From assembly GCF_002382885.1 (NCBI RefSeq), contig NZ_NWVL01000029.1, positions 1-64,000 of the forward strand: 64,000 nucleotides of DNA. The letters run 5' to 3'. Source of the stretch: Streptomyces sp. WZ.A104. Its GTDB lineage: Bacteria > Actinomycetota > Actinomycetes > Streptomycetales > Streptomycetaceae. Of this stretch, positions 33,573 through 42,952 are shown one piece after another; position 1 is the stretch's first letter, and every line of letters starts with the position of its first letter. Below the pieces are notes generated by a model. It saw only the letters and a program-made list of their open reading frames with translations, had not been told where the DNA came from and ran no database searches. A program made the translations under genes and the position numbers.

Positions 33573-33646
33573 CACGTCCTGCCGCGCCCGACGTCCCGGA
33601 GGGACGCGGCAGGGGTACGGAAGGCTGCTGCGCCGGTCAGTGCCGG

Positions 33647-34723
33647 TCAGCGACTGTGACGGCCCGTCGACGCGGCGGCCCGGCGGCGCTGCGAGGCGAA
33701 CAGCACGGCCGCACCGGCGGCGAGCACCCCGGCGCCCCCGATGGCGAGGTAGGTGCTGCTGCCGGAGCCACCGGTCTCGGCGAGCACCTCGTCCTTGCTC
33801 GCGGTGTTGACTTCGGGAGCGTTGCCCTCGCCCGCGCTGTCGGCCTTGTCCTTGTCCTTGTCCTTGTCCGAAGGGGAGGCCGGAGCGGCGGTGTTGACCT
33901 TCGCCCCGGTGTTCGCGTCGTCGTCGCCGTGCCCGTTGTGCTCGACGGAGGACTTCTCGGCGCCCTCGGCGATCGCGTCCTCGGAGGGCGCGGAGGGGGC
34001 CGGAGCCGGGGCCTGGGCACCGGAGCCACCGCCCTGCTGCCCCTCCTCCTTCTCCGCCCCGCCGTCCTGAGTGCCGCTGCCCGCCGAACCGCCGCCGAAC
34101 GTCACGTCGGAGCAGGCGTAGAACGCCTCTGGGGAGTCGGAGCGCTGCCACACCGTGTAGATCAGCTGCCGCCCCGCGCGCTCGGGGATCGTGCCGTCGA
34201 AGACGTACGAACCGTTCTCCAGCACCGGTTCGGCGGCCTCCGCGAAGGGCTTCGCCTCCAGGTCCGACCAGGCCAGCGGCTTCGTCGGGTCATAGCCGGG
34301 CTTGGTCATGTACAGCTCGAACGAGCCCTTGTGCGGGGCCGTCGCGCGGAACCGGAACGTGTGCTTGCCCGCCGACATCGCGGTGGCCGGCCAGTCGGCG
34401 CGCGGCAGGTCGAGCCCCTTGAACTTGTCGTTGGCCGCGCTGCACAGCTTGCCGTCCGGGATCAGCTCGCGGTGCTTGCCCGCCGCGTTGGCGATGTTCA
34501 CCCCGTTCCAGTCGTACAGCGCCTGCGTACCGCCCGCCGCGACGGCAGCCCGGCACGCCGCCGATTTCGGGCTCTCCGGACCCTCCGCGAAGCACGCGGA
34601 CACCCGGCTCACCGGATCGGTCAGCGAACCGTGCGCGACGGCCGGGGTGGCGGCCGGCCCGGCCAGCGCGATCGGGACGAAACCGAGGGCGAGGATCCCG
34701 GTGGCCTTGCGTCGAGCGGTCAT
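33647..34723 (-). CDS. AA10 lytic polysaccharide monooxygenase with sortase anchor signal
   Basis: Copper oxidase that cuts crystalline chitin or cellulose. The signal peptide ends at Ala30 so that His31 (VAHGSLTDPVSR) becomes the N-terminal copper-binding residue. The AA10 domain runs to about residue 205, with the second copper His in SAGKHTFRFRA. A low-complexity linker (Gly/Ala/Pro, then Asp-Lys repeats) leads to LAETG at residues 314-318, then a hydrophobic segment (YLAIGGAGVLAAGAAVLFA) and QRRR. That is a class E sortase LAxTG signal, so the enzyme is probably fixed to the cell wall. AAGGAG precedes the ATG. Confidence 0.92.
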   Translation of the reverse strand: MTARRKATGILALGFVPIALAGPAATPAVAHGSLTDPVSRVSACFAEGPESPKSAACRAAVAAGGTQALYDWNGVNIANAAGKHRELIPDGKLCSAANDKFKGLDLPRADWPATAMSAGKHTFRFRATAPHKGSFELYMTKPGYDPTKPLAWSDLEAKPFAEAAEPVLENGSYVFDGTIPERAGRQLIYTVWQRSDSPEAFYACSDVTFGGGSAGSGTQDGGAEKEEGQQGGGSGAQAPAPAPSAPSEDAIAEGAEKSSVEHNGHGDDDANTGAKVNTAAPASPSDKDKDKDKADSAGEGNAPEVNTASKDEVLAETGGSGSSTYLAIGGAGVLAAGAAVLFASQRRRAAASTGRHSR

Positions 34724-34978
34724 GGGTGGATCTCCTTCTGGAACGGCACGGCTGCGGGGTTGGGCGATCAGCAAGCTAGCCGCTCGAAACGCCGAAAACG
34801 CCTGCTGGGGCAGGGTGATGGCGATCCTTATGGTGCCGTTAAGGCGAGGCTAAGAGGGCGCTCAGGAAGTCTCGTATCCGGCCGTGCACGACGACTGTCG
34901 GTGGGGTGCCTGATACTCGACGACGAGACGAAGGGTGCACAGGCCTTGCGGGGGAGGGGGAGGGGCGATGGCCGATCG

Positions 34979-35358
34979 ATGGGGGGGCTCATCGCCTCCC
35001 TGTACGCGGGCATCCTCGTCTTCGCCGCCGTCGGCGCGTACGCGGTCGGCGGAGAGTCCCTCGACCTGGTGGTCCTCCTGGTCATCGGACTGATCGGGTT
35101 CGGGATGCGGCGCTACGGACTGCCGGTGCTGCCCGCCGTCATCGGGGTGATCCTCGGCCCGGCCGCCGAACAGCAGCTGCGCCGCGCACTCCGGATCAGC
35201 GACGGCGGCGCGACCGGCTGGTCAACACCCCCTTCTCCGTCACGGTCCACGCGATGGTGGCGCTGATCGTGGCCTGGCCGCTCGTCCACCGGCTGGTCGT
35301 CAGAAGGCGCGGCGGCCGGAAAACGGCCGAGGACTCCCGCACTGTCAGTGGTGGCTGA
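34979..35358 (+). pseudogene. Remnant of a TctA-family tricarboxylate transporter permease
   Basis: Only the last quarter of a TctA-like permease remains. The first frame reads GLIASLYAGILVFAAVGAYAV, GFGMRRYGLPVLPAVIGVIL and GPAAEQQLRRALRISDGG. Then one base is missing near 35217 (ACCGGC followed by TGGTC), and the family's ending, LVNTPFSVTVHAMVALIVAWPLV, continues in the next frame to the stop. No N-terminal portion is visible upstream. The gene is therefore truncated and frameshifted, and the TctB/TctC partners are also absent. A sequencing error could explain the frameshift but not the truncation. Confidence 0.75.
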
Positions 35359-35371
35359 GAGCATCGACACC

Positions 35372-36865
35372 ATGACCACGATCGACTGGGACGCGGCGGC
35401 CGGATCCTTCGACGAGGAGCCCGACCACGGACTCCTCGACCCCGCGGTGCGCGAGGCCTGGGCCGGGCGGCTGGAGAGCTGGCTGCCCGCCGTCCGCGGC
35501 GATGTGCTGGACCTGGGGTGCGGCACCGGCAGTCTCTCCCTGCTCGCCGCGGGCCAGGGCCACCGTGTCACCGCCGTCGACCGCTCGCCCCGGATGGCGG
35601 ACCGGGCCCGGGCCAAGCTCGCCGGGACCGGAGCCGAGGTGCTGGTCGGGGACGCCGCCCGGCCCCCGGTCGGGGAGCGCGCGTTCGATGCCATCGTGGC
35701 CCGCCATGTCCTCTGGCTGCTGCCCGATCCGGCGGCGGCCCTGGAGCACTGGTTCGGTCTGCTGAAGCCGGGCGGGCGGCTGGTCCTCGTCGAAGGGGTG
35801 TGGGGCGGGGTGGGGCTGTCCGCCGCCACGCTGACCCCTCTGCTCTCCGCGCACACCGAGCGCGTCCACCACGAGGACCTCGCCGCCGACGCGCGGCTGT
35901 GGGGCGGGGAGGTCGATGACGAGCGCTACGCCCTGGTGGCCCGCGCGATGCCCCCGCACCGGCACACCGAGGTTGTCGACGTCCACCTCATCCTGCGCCG
36001 GGGCCCCGACGTGCTGCTCGCCCGCCGCTCCAACACGGGTTATGCGGACGGCCTGTTGCACATGCCCTCGGGCCACGCGGAGGACGGCGAGGACGTCCGC
36101 GAGGCGATGATCCGGGAAGCCGCCGAGGAGATCGGCCTCGATCTGGACCCCGACGAGCTGAGAGTGGCGCTCGTGATGCAGCACCGGGGCCCCGGCGGCG
36201 GCGCCCGCATGGGCTGGTTCTTCGTCGCGGAGTACGACCCGGAGTGCCCACCGCGCAACGCCGAGCCGGAGAAGTGCTCCGAGCTGGTCTGGTCCCCGCT
36301 GGCAGCCCTGCCGGACGACATGGTCGCCTACTGCCGGGCTGGCCTGGACGGCTACCGGGCGGGGGAGCACTTCATGATCCACTGGCACCGGGACGGGGAC
36401 CCCATCGCGTACGAGCCGGGCCGCGTCCGCCGGGGCGTCCCGCTGCCCGCCGCCGGAGAGGTCACCGGGCGCGTGCACCACATCGAGCTGTGGGTGGCGG
36501 ACCTGGCGGGGGCGGAACGCAGCTGGGGCTGGCTGCTGGGCCGCCTCGGCCATGTCCCGTACCAGCGCTGGGCGCACGGCCGAAGCTGGCGGCGCGGCGA
36601 CGCCTATGTCGTGGTCGAGCAGTCGCCCGACCTCGCCGCCGACGGCCACGACCGCCGCCGCCCCGGCCTCAACCACCTGGCGTTCCATGTCGCGGACCGG
36701 GCCGCCCTCGACGCGCTGACGGCCGAGGCCCCCGAGCACGGCTGGCGCCTGCTGTTCCCCGACCGCCATCCGTTCGCGGGCGGTGAGACCCACTGCGCCG
36801 CCTATCTGGAGGACCCGGCTGGATACGAGGTGGAGTTGGTCGCCGGCTTCCGTCCCCGCCCTTGA
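35372..36865 (+). CDS. Fusion of SAM methyltransferase, Nudix hydrolase and VOC domain
   Basis: A 497-residue three-domain protein. Residues about 1-195 are a class I methyltransferase (VLDLGCGTGSLSLLA as the SAM loop, LLKPGGRLVLVEG). Residues about 200-345 are a Nudix hydrolase with a complete box: G-x5-E-x7-REAAEEIGL starting at GHAEDGED. Residues about 360-495 are a VOC/glyoxalase-like domain (VHHIELWVADLAGAE, GLNHLAFHVAD, DPAGYEVEL). One frame runs through all three, with no internal stop. Each domain occurs alone elsewhere; the joint substrate is unknown. The ATG beginning MTTIDWD was chosen, and a GTG 8 codons earlier is possible. Confidence 0.88.
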   Translation: MTTIDWDAAAGSFDEEPDHGLLDPAVREAWAGRLESWLPAVRGDVLDLGCGTGSLSLLAAGQGHRVTAVDRSPRMADRARAKLAGTGAEVLVGDAARPPVGERAFDAIVARHVLWLLPDPAAALEHWFGLLKPGGRLVLVEGVWGGVGLSAATLTPLLSAHTERVHHEDLAADARLWGGEVDDERYALVARAMPPHRHTEVVDVHLILRRGPDVLLARRSNTGYADGLLHMPSGHAEDGEDVREAMIREAAEEIGLDLDPDELRVALVMQHRGPGGGARMGWFFVAEYDPECPPRNAEPEKCSELVWSPLAALPDDMVAYCRAGLDGYRAGEHFMIHWHRDGDPIAYEPGRVRRGVPLPAAGEVTGRVHHIELWVADLAGAERSWGWLLGRLGHVPYQRWAHGRSWRRGDAYVVVEQSPDLAADGHDRRRPGLNHLAFHVADRAALDALTAEAPEHGWRLLFPDRHPFAGGETHCAAYLEDPAGYEVELVAGFRPRP

Positions 36866-36965
36866 CCGGGCCGCCTCCCCGTGGTGTTCACCAGCTGATC
36901 CCGGCCGCCACCGGCAGTTGGCCGCTCCCGGTGGCGGGCAGCTCCCACGAGCTCACCGGCCCGCG

Positions 36966-36994
36966 GCCCCTCCGCACACCGACCGGTGAGGGGC
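36966..36994. terminator. Putative bidirectional terminator
   Basis: Seven-bp stem GCCCCTC / GAGGGGC enclosing a second small hairpin (CACCG/CGGTG), directly beside the DUF402 stop codon and downstream of the fusion gene. Confidence 0.55.
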
Positions 36995-37516
36995 TCAGGA
37001 GAGGAGACCGGCCAGCCCTTCGGTCCGGGCCAGGCGTTCCAGCTCGTCCAGGGCTGAGGCCGCCGCCCCGGCCGCCGCCGGGTCGCGACCGGCCAGGCCG
37101 CTCGCCTCGAACTCGTCCTCGTCGAGCCGGAGTACGGACGAGCCGTCCGCCGACACCCACAGGTCCAGGTCCAGATCCTCGACTTCCAGCACCCCGTCGG
37201 CCAGGACGGCGGGCCGGGTGATGTCGCAGTACCAGCCCTTGAGCCCGCCGTCGCCGCCCCGGACCTCCTTCACCGCGAACCACCGGTCACGCCAGTAGTG
37301 CTCGGTGAGGACATCGCCCGGCTCGAACCGGACGAAGCCGAAGTCCCGCACCCCGGGCGCGGCCCACGGGGCCCGTACGGTGATACGGACGCTGTCGTCG
37401 CGGACCAGCTCCGCCGGATACCTGATCTTGGTGCGGCCCGCCTTGGTCAGGGCGACGACCACGTCCCGGGCGCCGCCAGCGCGGGGCGCGCCGGGCTCAG
37501 GGGAGGGTGCGGACAT
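36995..37516 (-). CDS. DUF402 family protein (FomD-like)
   Basis: DUF402 proteins include nucleoside-diphosphate/tri-phosphate phosphatases such as FomD. Signatures here are RYPAELVRDD, VRFEPGDVLTEHYWRDRWFAV, GWYCDITRPAVL and the metal-binding DLDLDLWVSADG with acidic residues, then VLRLDEDEFEASG. Its 173 residues are normal. The first 20 bases overlap the end of the upstream GNAT gene on the same strand, so the two are probably co-translated. The substrate is not known. Confidence 0.85.
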   Translation of the reverse strand: MSAPSPEPGAPRAGGARDVVVALTKAGRTKIRYPAELVRDDSVRITVRAPWAAPGVRDFGFVRFEPGDVLTEHYWRDRWFAVKEVRGGDGGLKGWYCDITRPAVLADGVLEVEDLDLDLWVSADGSSVLRLDEDEFEASGLAGRDPAAAGAAASALDELERLARTEGLAGLLS

Positions 37517-38417
37517 GCCGGACCTCCGTGGCGCAGACCGTGTAGCCGAACCACTCGTTGACGGCCAGCATCGGCCCGTTGCCCGCGTCGTTGGAGGTGT
37601 ACGCGTCCGTGTACCCGGCGGCCCGCGCCCGGTGCAGCGAGTCGTTCTTCGCGAGCTTCGCCAGGCCCCGCCCCCGGAAGTCCCGCAGGGTGCCGGTCAT
37701 GGCGCTCAGATAGGTCCGCGCTCCGTCGGTGGTGGCCGCGCTGAACGCCGCGACCTTCCCGTCCACCAGCGCCACCGAGGTCAGCTCCTGGTCGAAGGCC
37801 GGATGCCGCCAGATGTTCGTCAGCCAGTCCTCGTAGTCGTCCAGCTCGATGGGGATGTCACCCGGCTCGTCCGCCGTCGCCTCGACGTCCGCGTCGAACA
37901 GTGGCCGGGGATCGTCGGCGAAGTCGGCGCCCGTCCTCAGCTCGACGCCCGCCGGAACCTCCTGACGCGGCGGCAGGGAACCGCCCGCCAGGTCCAGACG
38001 CTGGAAGTGGGCGGAGCGCTTGGGCAGATAGCCCCGGTCATGGGCGAAGCCCAGGCTCTCCGGGTTGTCCAGGACCCACGCGTACACCACCGTGGCCCCG
38101 GCCTGCGCCAGGTGCTCCTCCGCCGTGCTCAGCAGCAGCGAGCCCGCGCCGCGGCCGGTGCGGCCGGGGCGCGTGTGCGGGGTGACGAACCCCTGCCCCG
38201 GTTCCGGACTGTCGTGGCTGATGCCCGCCTGCGCCGTACCGATGATCTCACCGTCCTCCTCGGCGACCAGCAGCCGGTAGTGCCGGTCCGGATGGGCGTG
38301 GGCCTGGTCGTGGAGTACCTGCTCGGGGGTGGCCACCATGTAGGGGACCGAAGCCCGGCGGACACGGGTCCACTCCTCGGCGTCGGACGGCCGGAAATCG
38401 CGCACGATCACAGTCAT
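37497..38417 (-). CDS. Double-domain GNAT acetyltransferase
   Basis: A 306-residue protein with two GNAT folds. The N-terminal domain has VRDFRPSDAEEWTRVRRAS, the acetyl-CoA segment TPHTRPGRTGRGAGSLLL (R/Q-x-x-G-x-G/A type) and LDNPESLGFAHDRGYLP. The C-terminal domain has TGTLRDFRGRGLAKLAKNDSL and TSNDAGNGPMLAVNEWFGY. Many antibiotic or small-metabolite N-acetyltransferases in Streptomyces share this layout; the substrate here is unknown. The start is divergent from the gntR gene 94 bases away, and the end overlaps DUF402. Confidence 0.9.
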   Translation of the reverse strand: MTVIVRDFRPSDAEEWTRVRRASVPYMVATPEQVLHDQAHAHPDRHYRLLVAEEDGEIIGTAQAGISHDSPEPGQGFVTPHTRPGRTGRGAGSLLLSTAEEHLAQAGATVVYAWVLDNPESLGFAHDRGYLPKRSAHFQRLDLAGGSLPPRQEVPAGVELRTGADFADDPRPLFDADVEATADEPGDIPIELDDYEDWLTNIWRHPAFDQELTSVALVDGKVAAFSAATTDGARTYLSAMTGTLRDFRGRGLAKLAKNDSLHRARAAGYTDAYTSNDAGNGPMLAVNEWFGYTVCATEVRHVRTLP

Positions 38418-38463
38418 GCGGGGGACGGTAGGTGCAGCCGGGCCCCGGGCGCCTCTCCTTTTT

Positions 38464-38508
38464 CGCCGGTGTTGGAGAACCGGATTTCCGCCGGTGGGGG
38501 AGAATCGG
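38464..38508 (+). promoter_or_regulatory. Imperfect 20-bp direct repeats in the GNAT-gntR divergent promoter
   Basis: CGCCGGTG[TT/GG]GGAGAA[C/T]CGG occurs twice, 25 bases apart. The second copy includes the G-rich ribosome site of gntR. This could be the autoregulatory operator of the GntR protein. Confidence 0.4.
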
Positions 38509-38511
38509 CCC

Positions 38512-38901
38512 GTGACTGAGAAGCCCGTGACTGCGAAGATCGTGCTGGACCCGGACTCCGGCATCGCCCCGTACGAGCAACTGCGCAACCAGCTTTCCGA
38601 ACTGGCCCGCTCCGGAGCCCTGCCCGTCGGCCACCGCCTCCCGACCGTACGCGGCTTCGCCGAGGAGCTGGGCCTCGCCGCCAACACGGTGGCCAAGGCC
38701 TACCGCGCCCTGGAGTCGGACGGCGTGATCGAGACCCGGGGCCGTAACGGGACCTTCGTCGCGGCCGCCGGGGGAGCGGCCGAGCAGCGGGCCGCGACCG
38801 CCGCGCAGAGTTACGCGGAGACCGCCGAGCGGCTCGGCCTCACCCGGGAACAGGCCCTGGCACTCGCCCGGGACGCGGTGCGGGCCGCGTACGGGGACTG
38901 A
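38512..38901 (+). CDS. Short GntR-family (YtrA-type) regulator
   Basis: A 129-residue regulator: winged helix at about residues 15-80 (YEQLRNQLSELARSGALPVGHRLPTVRGFAEEL, then LAANTVAKAYRALESDGVIETRGRNGTFV) and a short helical C-terminus. This is the YtrA subfamily, which often controls adjacent transporter or stress genes. The GTG start follows GGTGGGGGAGAA. Divergent from the GNAT gene, it may repress that and itself. The stop codon is inside a 19-bp tandem duplication. Confidence 0.88.
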   Translation: MTEKPVTAKIVLDPDSGIAPYEQLRNQLSELARSGALPVGHRLPTVRGFAEELGLAANTVAKAYRALESDGVIETRGRNGTFVAAAGGAAEQRAATAAQSYAETAERLGLTREQALALARDAVRAAYGD

Positions 38902-38927
38902 TCCGTAGTACGGGGACTGATCCGTAG
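38890..38927. repeat. Perfect 19-bp tandem duplication over the gntR stop codon
   Basis: TACGGGGACTGATCCGTAG appears twice without a spacer. The first copy contains the TGA stop codon, so the second looks like a copy of the gene's end. Confidence 0.85.
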
Positions 38928-38990
38928 CCTTGTCCGTGCCCGCGGTCGTCCTGCCCCGCGCGGCAGGGGGCGTACGTCAACCGCCAGCAG

Positions 38991-40097
<1,107 letters not shown>

Positions 40098-40307
40098 GAT
40101 CCGGCACGGGGGCAGCCCGTGCACCCGGGTTTCCCCAGGAAGCGCGGCGGGAACTGACGGGAGCTCACCGGGGCCCGAGGGCGCACCGGGTGAACTCGCG
40201 GGGGCGGACGGAAGCACTCCGGATCTATTTTTGGCATGGACACTTCCAGTGTGGTCGGGGTGCTGCTACTACGGAGTAGGCAGATACCCCCTGCTCAAGG
40301 AGGTCCC

Positions 40308-41111
40308 ATGAAAATGTCCAGACTCGTGGCGTTCTCGTCCTCTCTCCTGCTCGGTGCAGTTCTCGCCCTGACCGGTGCGGGGATCGCGCACGCCGACGCG
40401 TCCGTCAAGGCCGTCGACTACGTCGCGCTCGGCGACTCGTACTCCTCCGGCGTCGGAGCCGGCGCTTACGACGGCTCCAGCTGCAAGCGCAGCTCCCGCG
40501 CCTACCCCGCCCTCTGGGCAGCCGCCAACTCCCCCGCCTCGTTCCACTTCACCGCCTGCTCGGGTGCCCGGACCAACGACGTCACGAGCGGGCAGCTCGG
40601 ACCGCTGAACGCCTCGACCGACCTCGTGTCGATCTCCGTCGGCGGCAACGACGCGGGCTTCGCGGACGTCATGACGACCTGTGTCCTGCAGTCCGAGGCG
40701 GCCTGTCTCAACCGGATCGCCACCGCCCGCGCCTACGTCGACTCGACCCTGCCCGGCCGGCTCGACTCCGTGTACGCGGCGATCCGCGCCAAGGCCCCCT
40801 CGGCCCAGGTCGTCGTCCTCGGCTACCCCCGCTTCTACCGGCTCGGCGGCAGCTGCATCGCCGGTCTGAGCGAGAAGGAGCGCGCGGCCATCAACGGCGC
40901 GTCCGACCACCTCAACACGGCCACCGCCAAGCGCGCGGCGGACCACGGCTTCACCTTCGGCGATGTCCGCCCCACCTTCACCGGACACGAGATCTGCTCG
41001 GGCAACTCCTGGCTGCACAGCGTGAACTGGCTCAACATCGGTGAGTCATACCACCCCACCGCCGCCGGACAGTCGGGCGGCTATCTCCCGGTCCTCAAGT
41101 CCGCTCTCTGA
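40308..41111 (+). CDS. Secreted SGNH/GDSL lipase/esterase
   Basis: Extracellular serine esterase of 267 residues like the Streptomyces GDSL lipases and phospholipase A1/A2 enzymes. The signal peptide ends near residue 27 (AHA). Block I is YVALGDSYSSGVGAG with the nucleophile Ser. Block III is VSISVGGNDAGF, and block V is ESYHPTAAGQ with the catalytic His. Six Cys (SSCKRS, FTACSG, TTCVLQ, AACLNR, GSCIAG, EICSGN) can form three disulfides as in the family. AAGGAGG precedes the ATG. A terminator hairpin follows. Confidence 0.93.
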   Translation: MKMSRLVAFSSSLLLGAVLALTGAGIAHADASVKAVDYVALGDSYSSGVGAGAYDGSSCKRSSRAYPALWAAANSPASFHFTACSGARTNDVTSGQLGPLNASTDLVSISVGGNDAGFADVMTTCVLQSEAACLNRIATARAYVDSTLPGRLDSVYAAIRAKAPSAQVVVLGYPRFYRLGGSCIAGLSEKERAAINGASDHLNTATAKRAADHGFTFGDVRPTFTGHEICSGNSWLHSVNWLNIGESYHPTAAGQSGGYLPVLKSAL

Positions 41112-41142
41112 CACACGAGTTCCGCCACCCACCGTCCCCCAC

Positions 41143-41173
41143 GCGGGAGTCCTCGCCGATCGAGGCCTCCCGC
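41143..41173. terminator. Terminator after the GDSL esterase gene
   Basis: Two stacked perfect stems, GCGGGAG/CTCCCGC (7 bp) and CCTCG/CGAGG (5 bp), with a single T-C mismatch between them and a 5-base loop. Confidence 0.8.
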
Positions 41174-41374
41174 TCCACGGTCGAGCGGCGGGCAACCCAA
41201 GGGGCAAACCCGCCGAACTGCCCCAAGTCGCCCTGGAATCGCGCGCATTCGGTAACGGCCTGTCAACCTCCGTACGTGTGTGCGCAATCCTGTGGCCGGG
41301 ATACACGGGTGTCACTGAGGGACGATAGGGTTAACCTGCCCGGACCGGGTGCCCTTGTACGGGTGGGGAGTGAC

Positions 41375-41638
41375 ATGGAACAGATAACGATGCGGAGCAG
41401 GGCGCGTGTACCTGCCATTACCTGCGGAAGCGGTGCGACCAGTACGCGCCTCGACCGCCATCTGGCGGTGCTCGGCGGCCCCGTCGTCCCGCAGCGCGAG
41501 TCGGCGGAAGCGACGCTGCTGATGCGCGAGCTGACCTCGCGTGACGTCTCGCACACCCGCAGGAGCAGGAGCGCGCGCGTCTCGCTCTTCGCGCCGCTGC
41601 GGCGACTGCGGCGTTCGCTCTTCGGCAGCCGCCGCTGA
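41375..41638 (+). CDS. Small basic hypothetical protein
   Basis: An 87-residue protein, strongly basic at the C-terminus (SLFAPLRRLRRSLFGSRR). It has the middle stretch STRLDRHLAVLGGPVVP and a MRELTSRD helix. No domain or signal peptide is recognised. GGGGAG lies 5 bases before the ATG, and a longer reading upstream crosses the promoter. I recall similar small proteins in other streptomycetes at this locus, but its role is unknown. The basic amphipathic end could bind membrane or nucleic acid. Confidence 0.65.
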   Translation: MEQITMRSRARVPAITCGSGATSTRLDRHLAVLGGPVVPQRESAEATLLMRELTSRDVSHTRRSRSARVSLFAPLRRLRRSLFGSRR

Positions 41639-41685
41639 CCCACGCGCGTCATCGCCCTCCGGACCGGCCCACCGCTCGGGTCGGC

Positions 41686-42882
41686 TCAGGCGATCACTCC
41701 GTCCCGGCGCAGCGCCGATGTCTGTTCGTCCGTCATCCCCAGGGCACGCAGCAGCACATCGGTGTGTTCACCCAGCGCCGGTACGGACCCCATCCGCGCC
41801 TCCTCGCTCCCCGGCAGCGTGATCGGCGGCAGCAGCGCCCGCAACGGCCCCACCGGCGACCCCACCTCCCGCCACCGGTCCCGCGCCGCCAGCTGCGGAT
41901 GCGCCGCCACGTCGGCCACCGTGTTCAGCCGGGCACAGGCGATGCCCGCCGCCTCCAGCCCGGCCAGCGCCTCCCGCCCCGTAAGCTTCGCCAGCGCCCC
42001 GGCCACCGCCTCATCGGTCCGTTCACGGTGGGCGGTGCGTGCCGCGTTCGTCGCGAAGTCCGGGTCCTCGGCCAGCTCGGGCCGCCCGAGCACCTGTTCC
42101 GTCAGCCGCCGCCACTCCCGGTCGTTCTGCACGGAGAGCAGCACCTGCTCGCCGTCCGCCGTGGCGTAGGCGTCGTACGGGGCGATCACCGAGTGCGCGA
42201 GCCCGGTGCGCTCCGGGGGTGTCGAGCCGTGCATCCCCTGGTGCAGCGGATGACCCATCCACTCGGCCAGCGCGTCCAGCATGGACACTTCCACCGGCCC
42301 GCCCCGCCCGGTGCCCGCCCGCCGCAGCAGCGCCGCCAGCACCCCCGAGAACGCGTACATGGCCGCCGCGATGTCCGCCGCCGGAACGCCCGCCTTCACC
42401 GGCTGCCCGGCGGTCCCGGTCACCGAGACCAGGCCCGCCTCGCACTGCACGAGCATGTCGTAGGCCCGCTTGTGGGCGTACGGTCCGCCCGCCCCGTAAC
42501 CGGAGATGTCGACCGCCACCAGACGCGGGTGTTCGGTGCAGAGGGCCGCGGCGTCGAGGCCGAGCCGGGCCGCCGCCCCCTGCGCCAGATTCTGCACGAA
42601 CACATCGGCCCCGGCGATCAGTTCACGCACCACAGCCAGTCCGCGCGGGTCCTTCAGGTCGACGGCCAGGGACTCCTTGCCCCGGTTGCACCAGACGAAG
42701 TGCGAGGCGAGACCGCGTGCCGCCGTGTCGTAGCCGCGCGCGAAGTCGCCGCCGTCCGGACGCTCCACCTTGATGACCCTGGCTCCGAGGTCGGCGAGCT
42801 GCCGGGTGGCGAAGGGGGCGGCGACGGCCTGCTCGACGGCGACCACGGTGAGGCCTTCGAGGGGGAGGGGCTGAGTGTTCAT
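41686..42882 (-). CDS. CaiB/BaiF family III CoA-transferase
   Basis: Predicted enzyme moving CoA between carboxylic acids through an aspartyl anhydride. The family pattern is clear: LEGLTVVAVEQAVAAPFATRQLADLGARVIKVE, then GGDFARGYD, NRGKESLAVDLKDPRG and the catalytic Asp in KRAYDMLVQCEAGL (near residue 150). MYAFSGVLAALLRR and VSMLDALAEWM follow. Its 398 residues are normal for a formyl-CoA transferase relative; the acyl group is unknown. It has the same orientation as, but lies far from, the next minus-strand gene. Confidence 0.9.
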   Translation of the reverse strand: MNTQPLPLEGLTVVAVEQAVAAPFATRQLADLGARVIKVERPDGGDFARGYDTAARGLASHFVWCNRGKESLAVDLKDPRGLAVVRELIAGADVFVQNLAQGAAARLGLDAAALCTEHPRLVAVDISGYGAGGPYAHKRAYDMLVQCEAGLVSVTGTAGQPVKAGVPAADIAAAMYAFSGVLAALLRRAGTGRGGPVEVSMLDALAEWMGHPLHQGMHGSTPPERTGLAHSVIAPYDAYATADGEQVLLSVQNDREWRRLTEQVLGRPELAEDPDFATNAARTAHRERTDEAVAGALAKLTGREALAGLEAAGIACARLNTVADVAAHPQLAARDRWREVGSPVGPLRALLPPITLPGSEEARMGSVPALGEHTDVLLRALGMTDEQTSALRRDGVIA

Positions 42883-42952
42883 GGCCCGTGCTTACCCTGC
42901 CGACCGGCCCTTCCGCCACCCCCGGCCCCCCTCGTACCAGGGTCCTGCGCCC

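Noticed and set aside
33845..33868. CTTGTC repeats in the LPMO gene as a regulatory microsatellite
   Set aside because: Six-base units in frame, coding for Asp-Lys in a linker; a coding low-complexity tract rather than a regulatory element.
33545..34978. Plus-strand frame leading into the TctA remnant
   Set aside because: It covers the LPMO gene in antisense and shows no transporter sequence until the last 95 residues.
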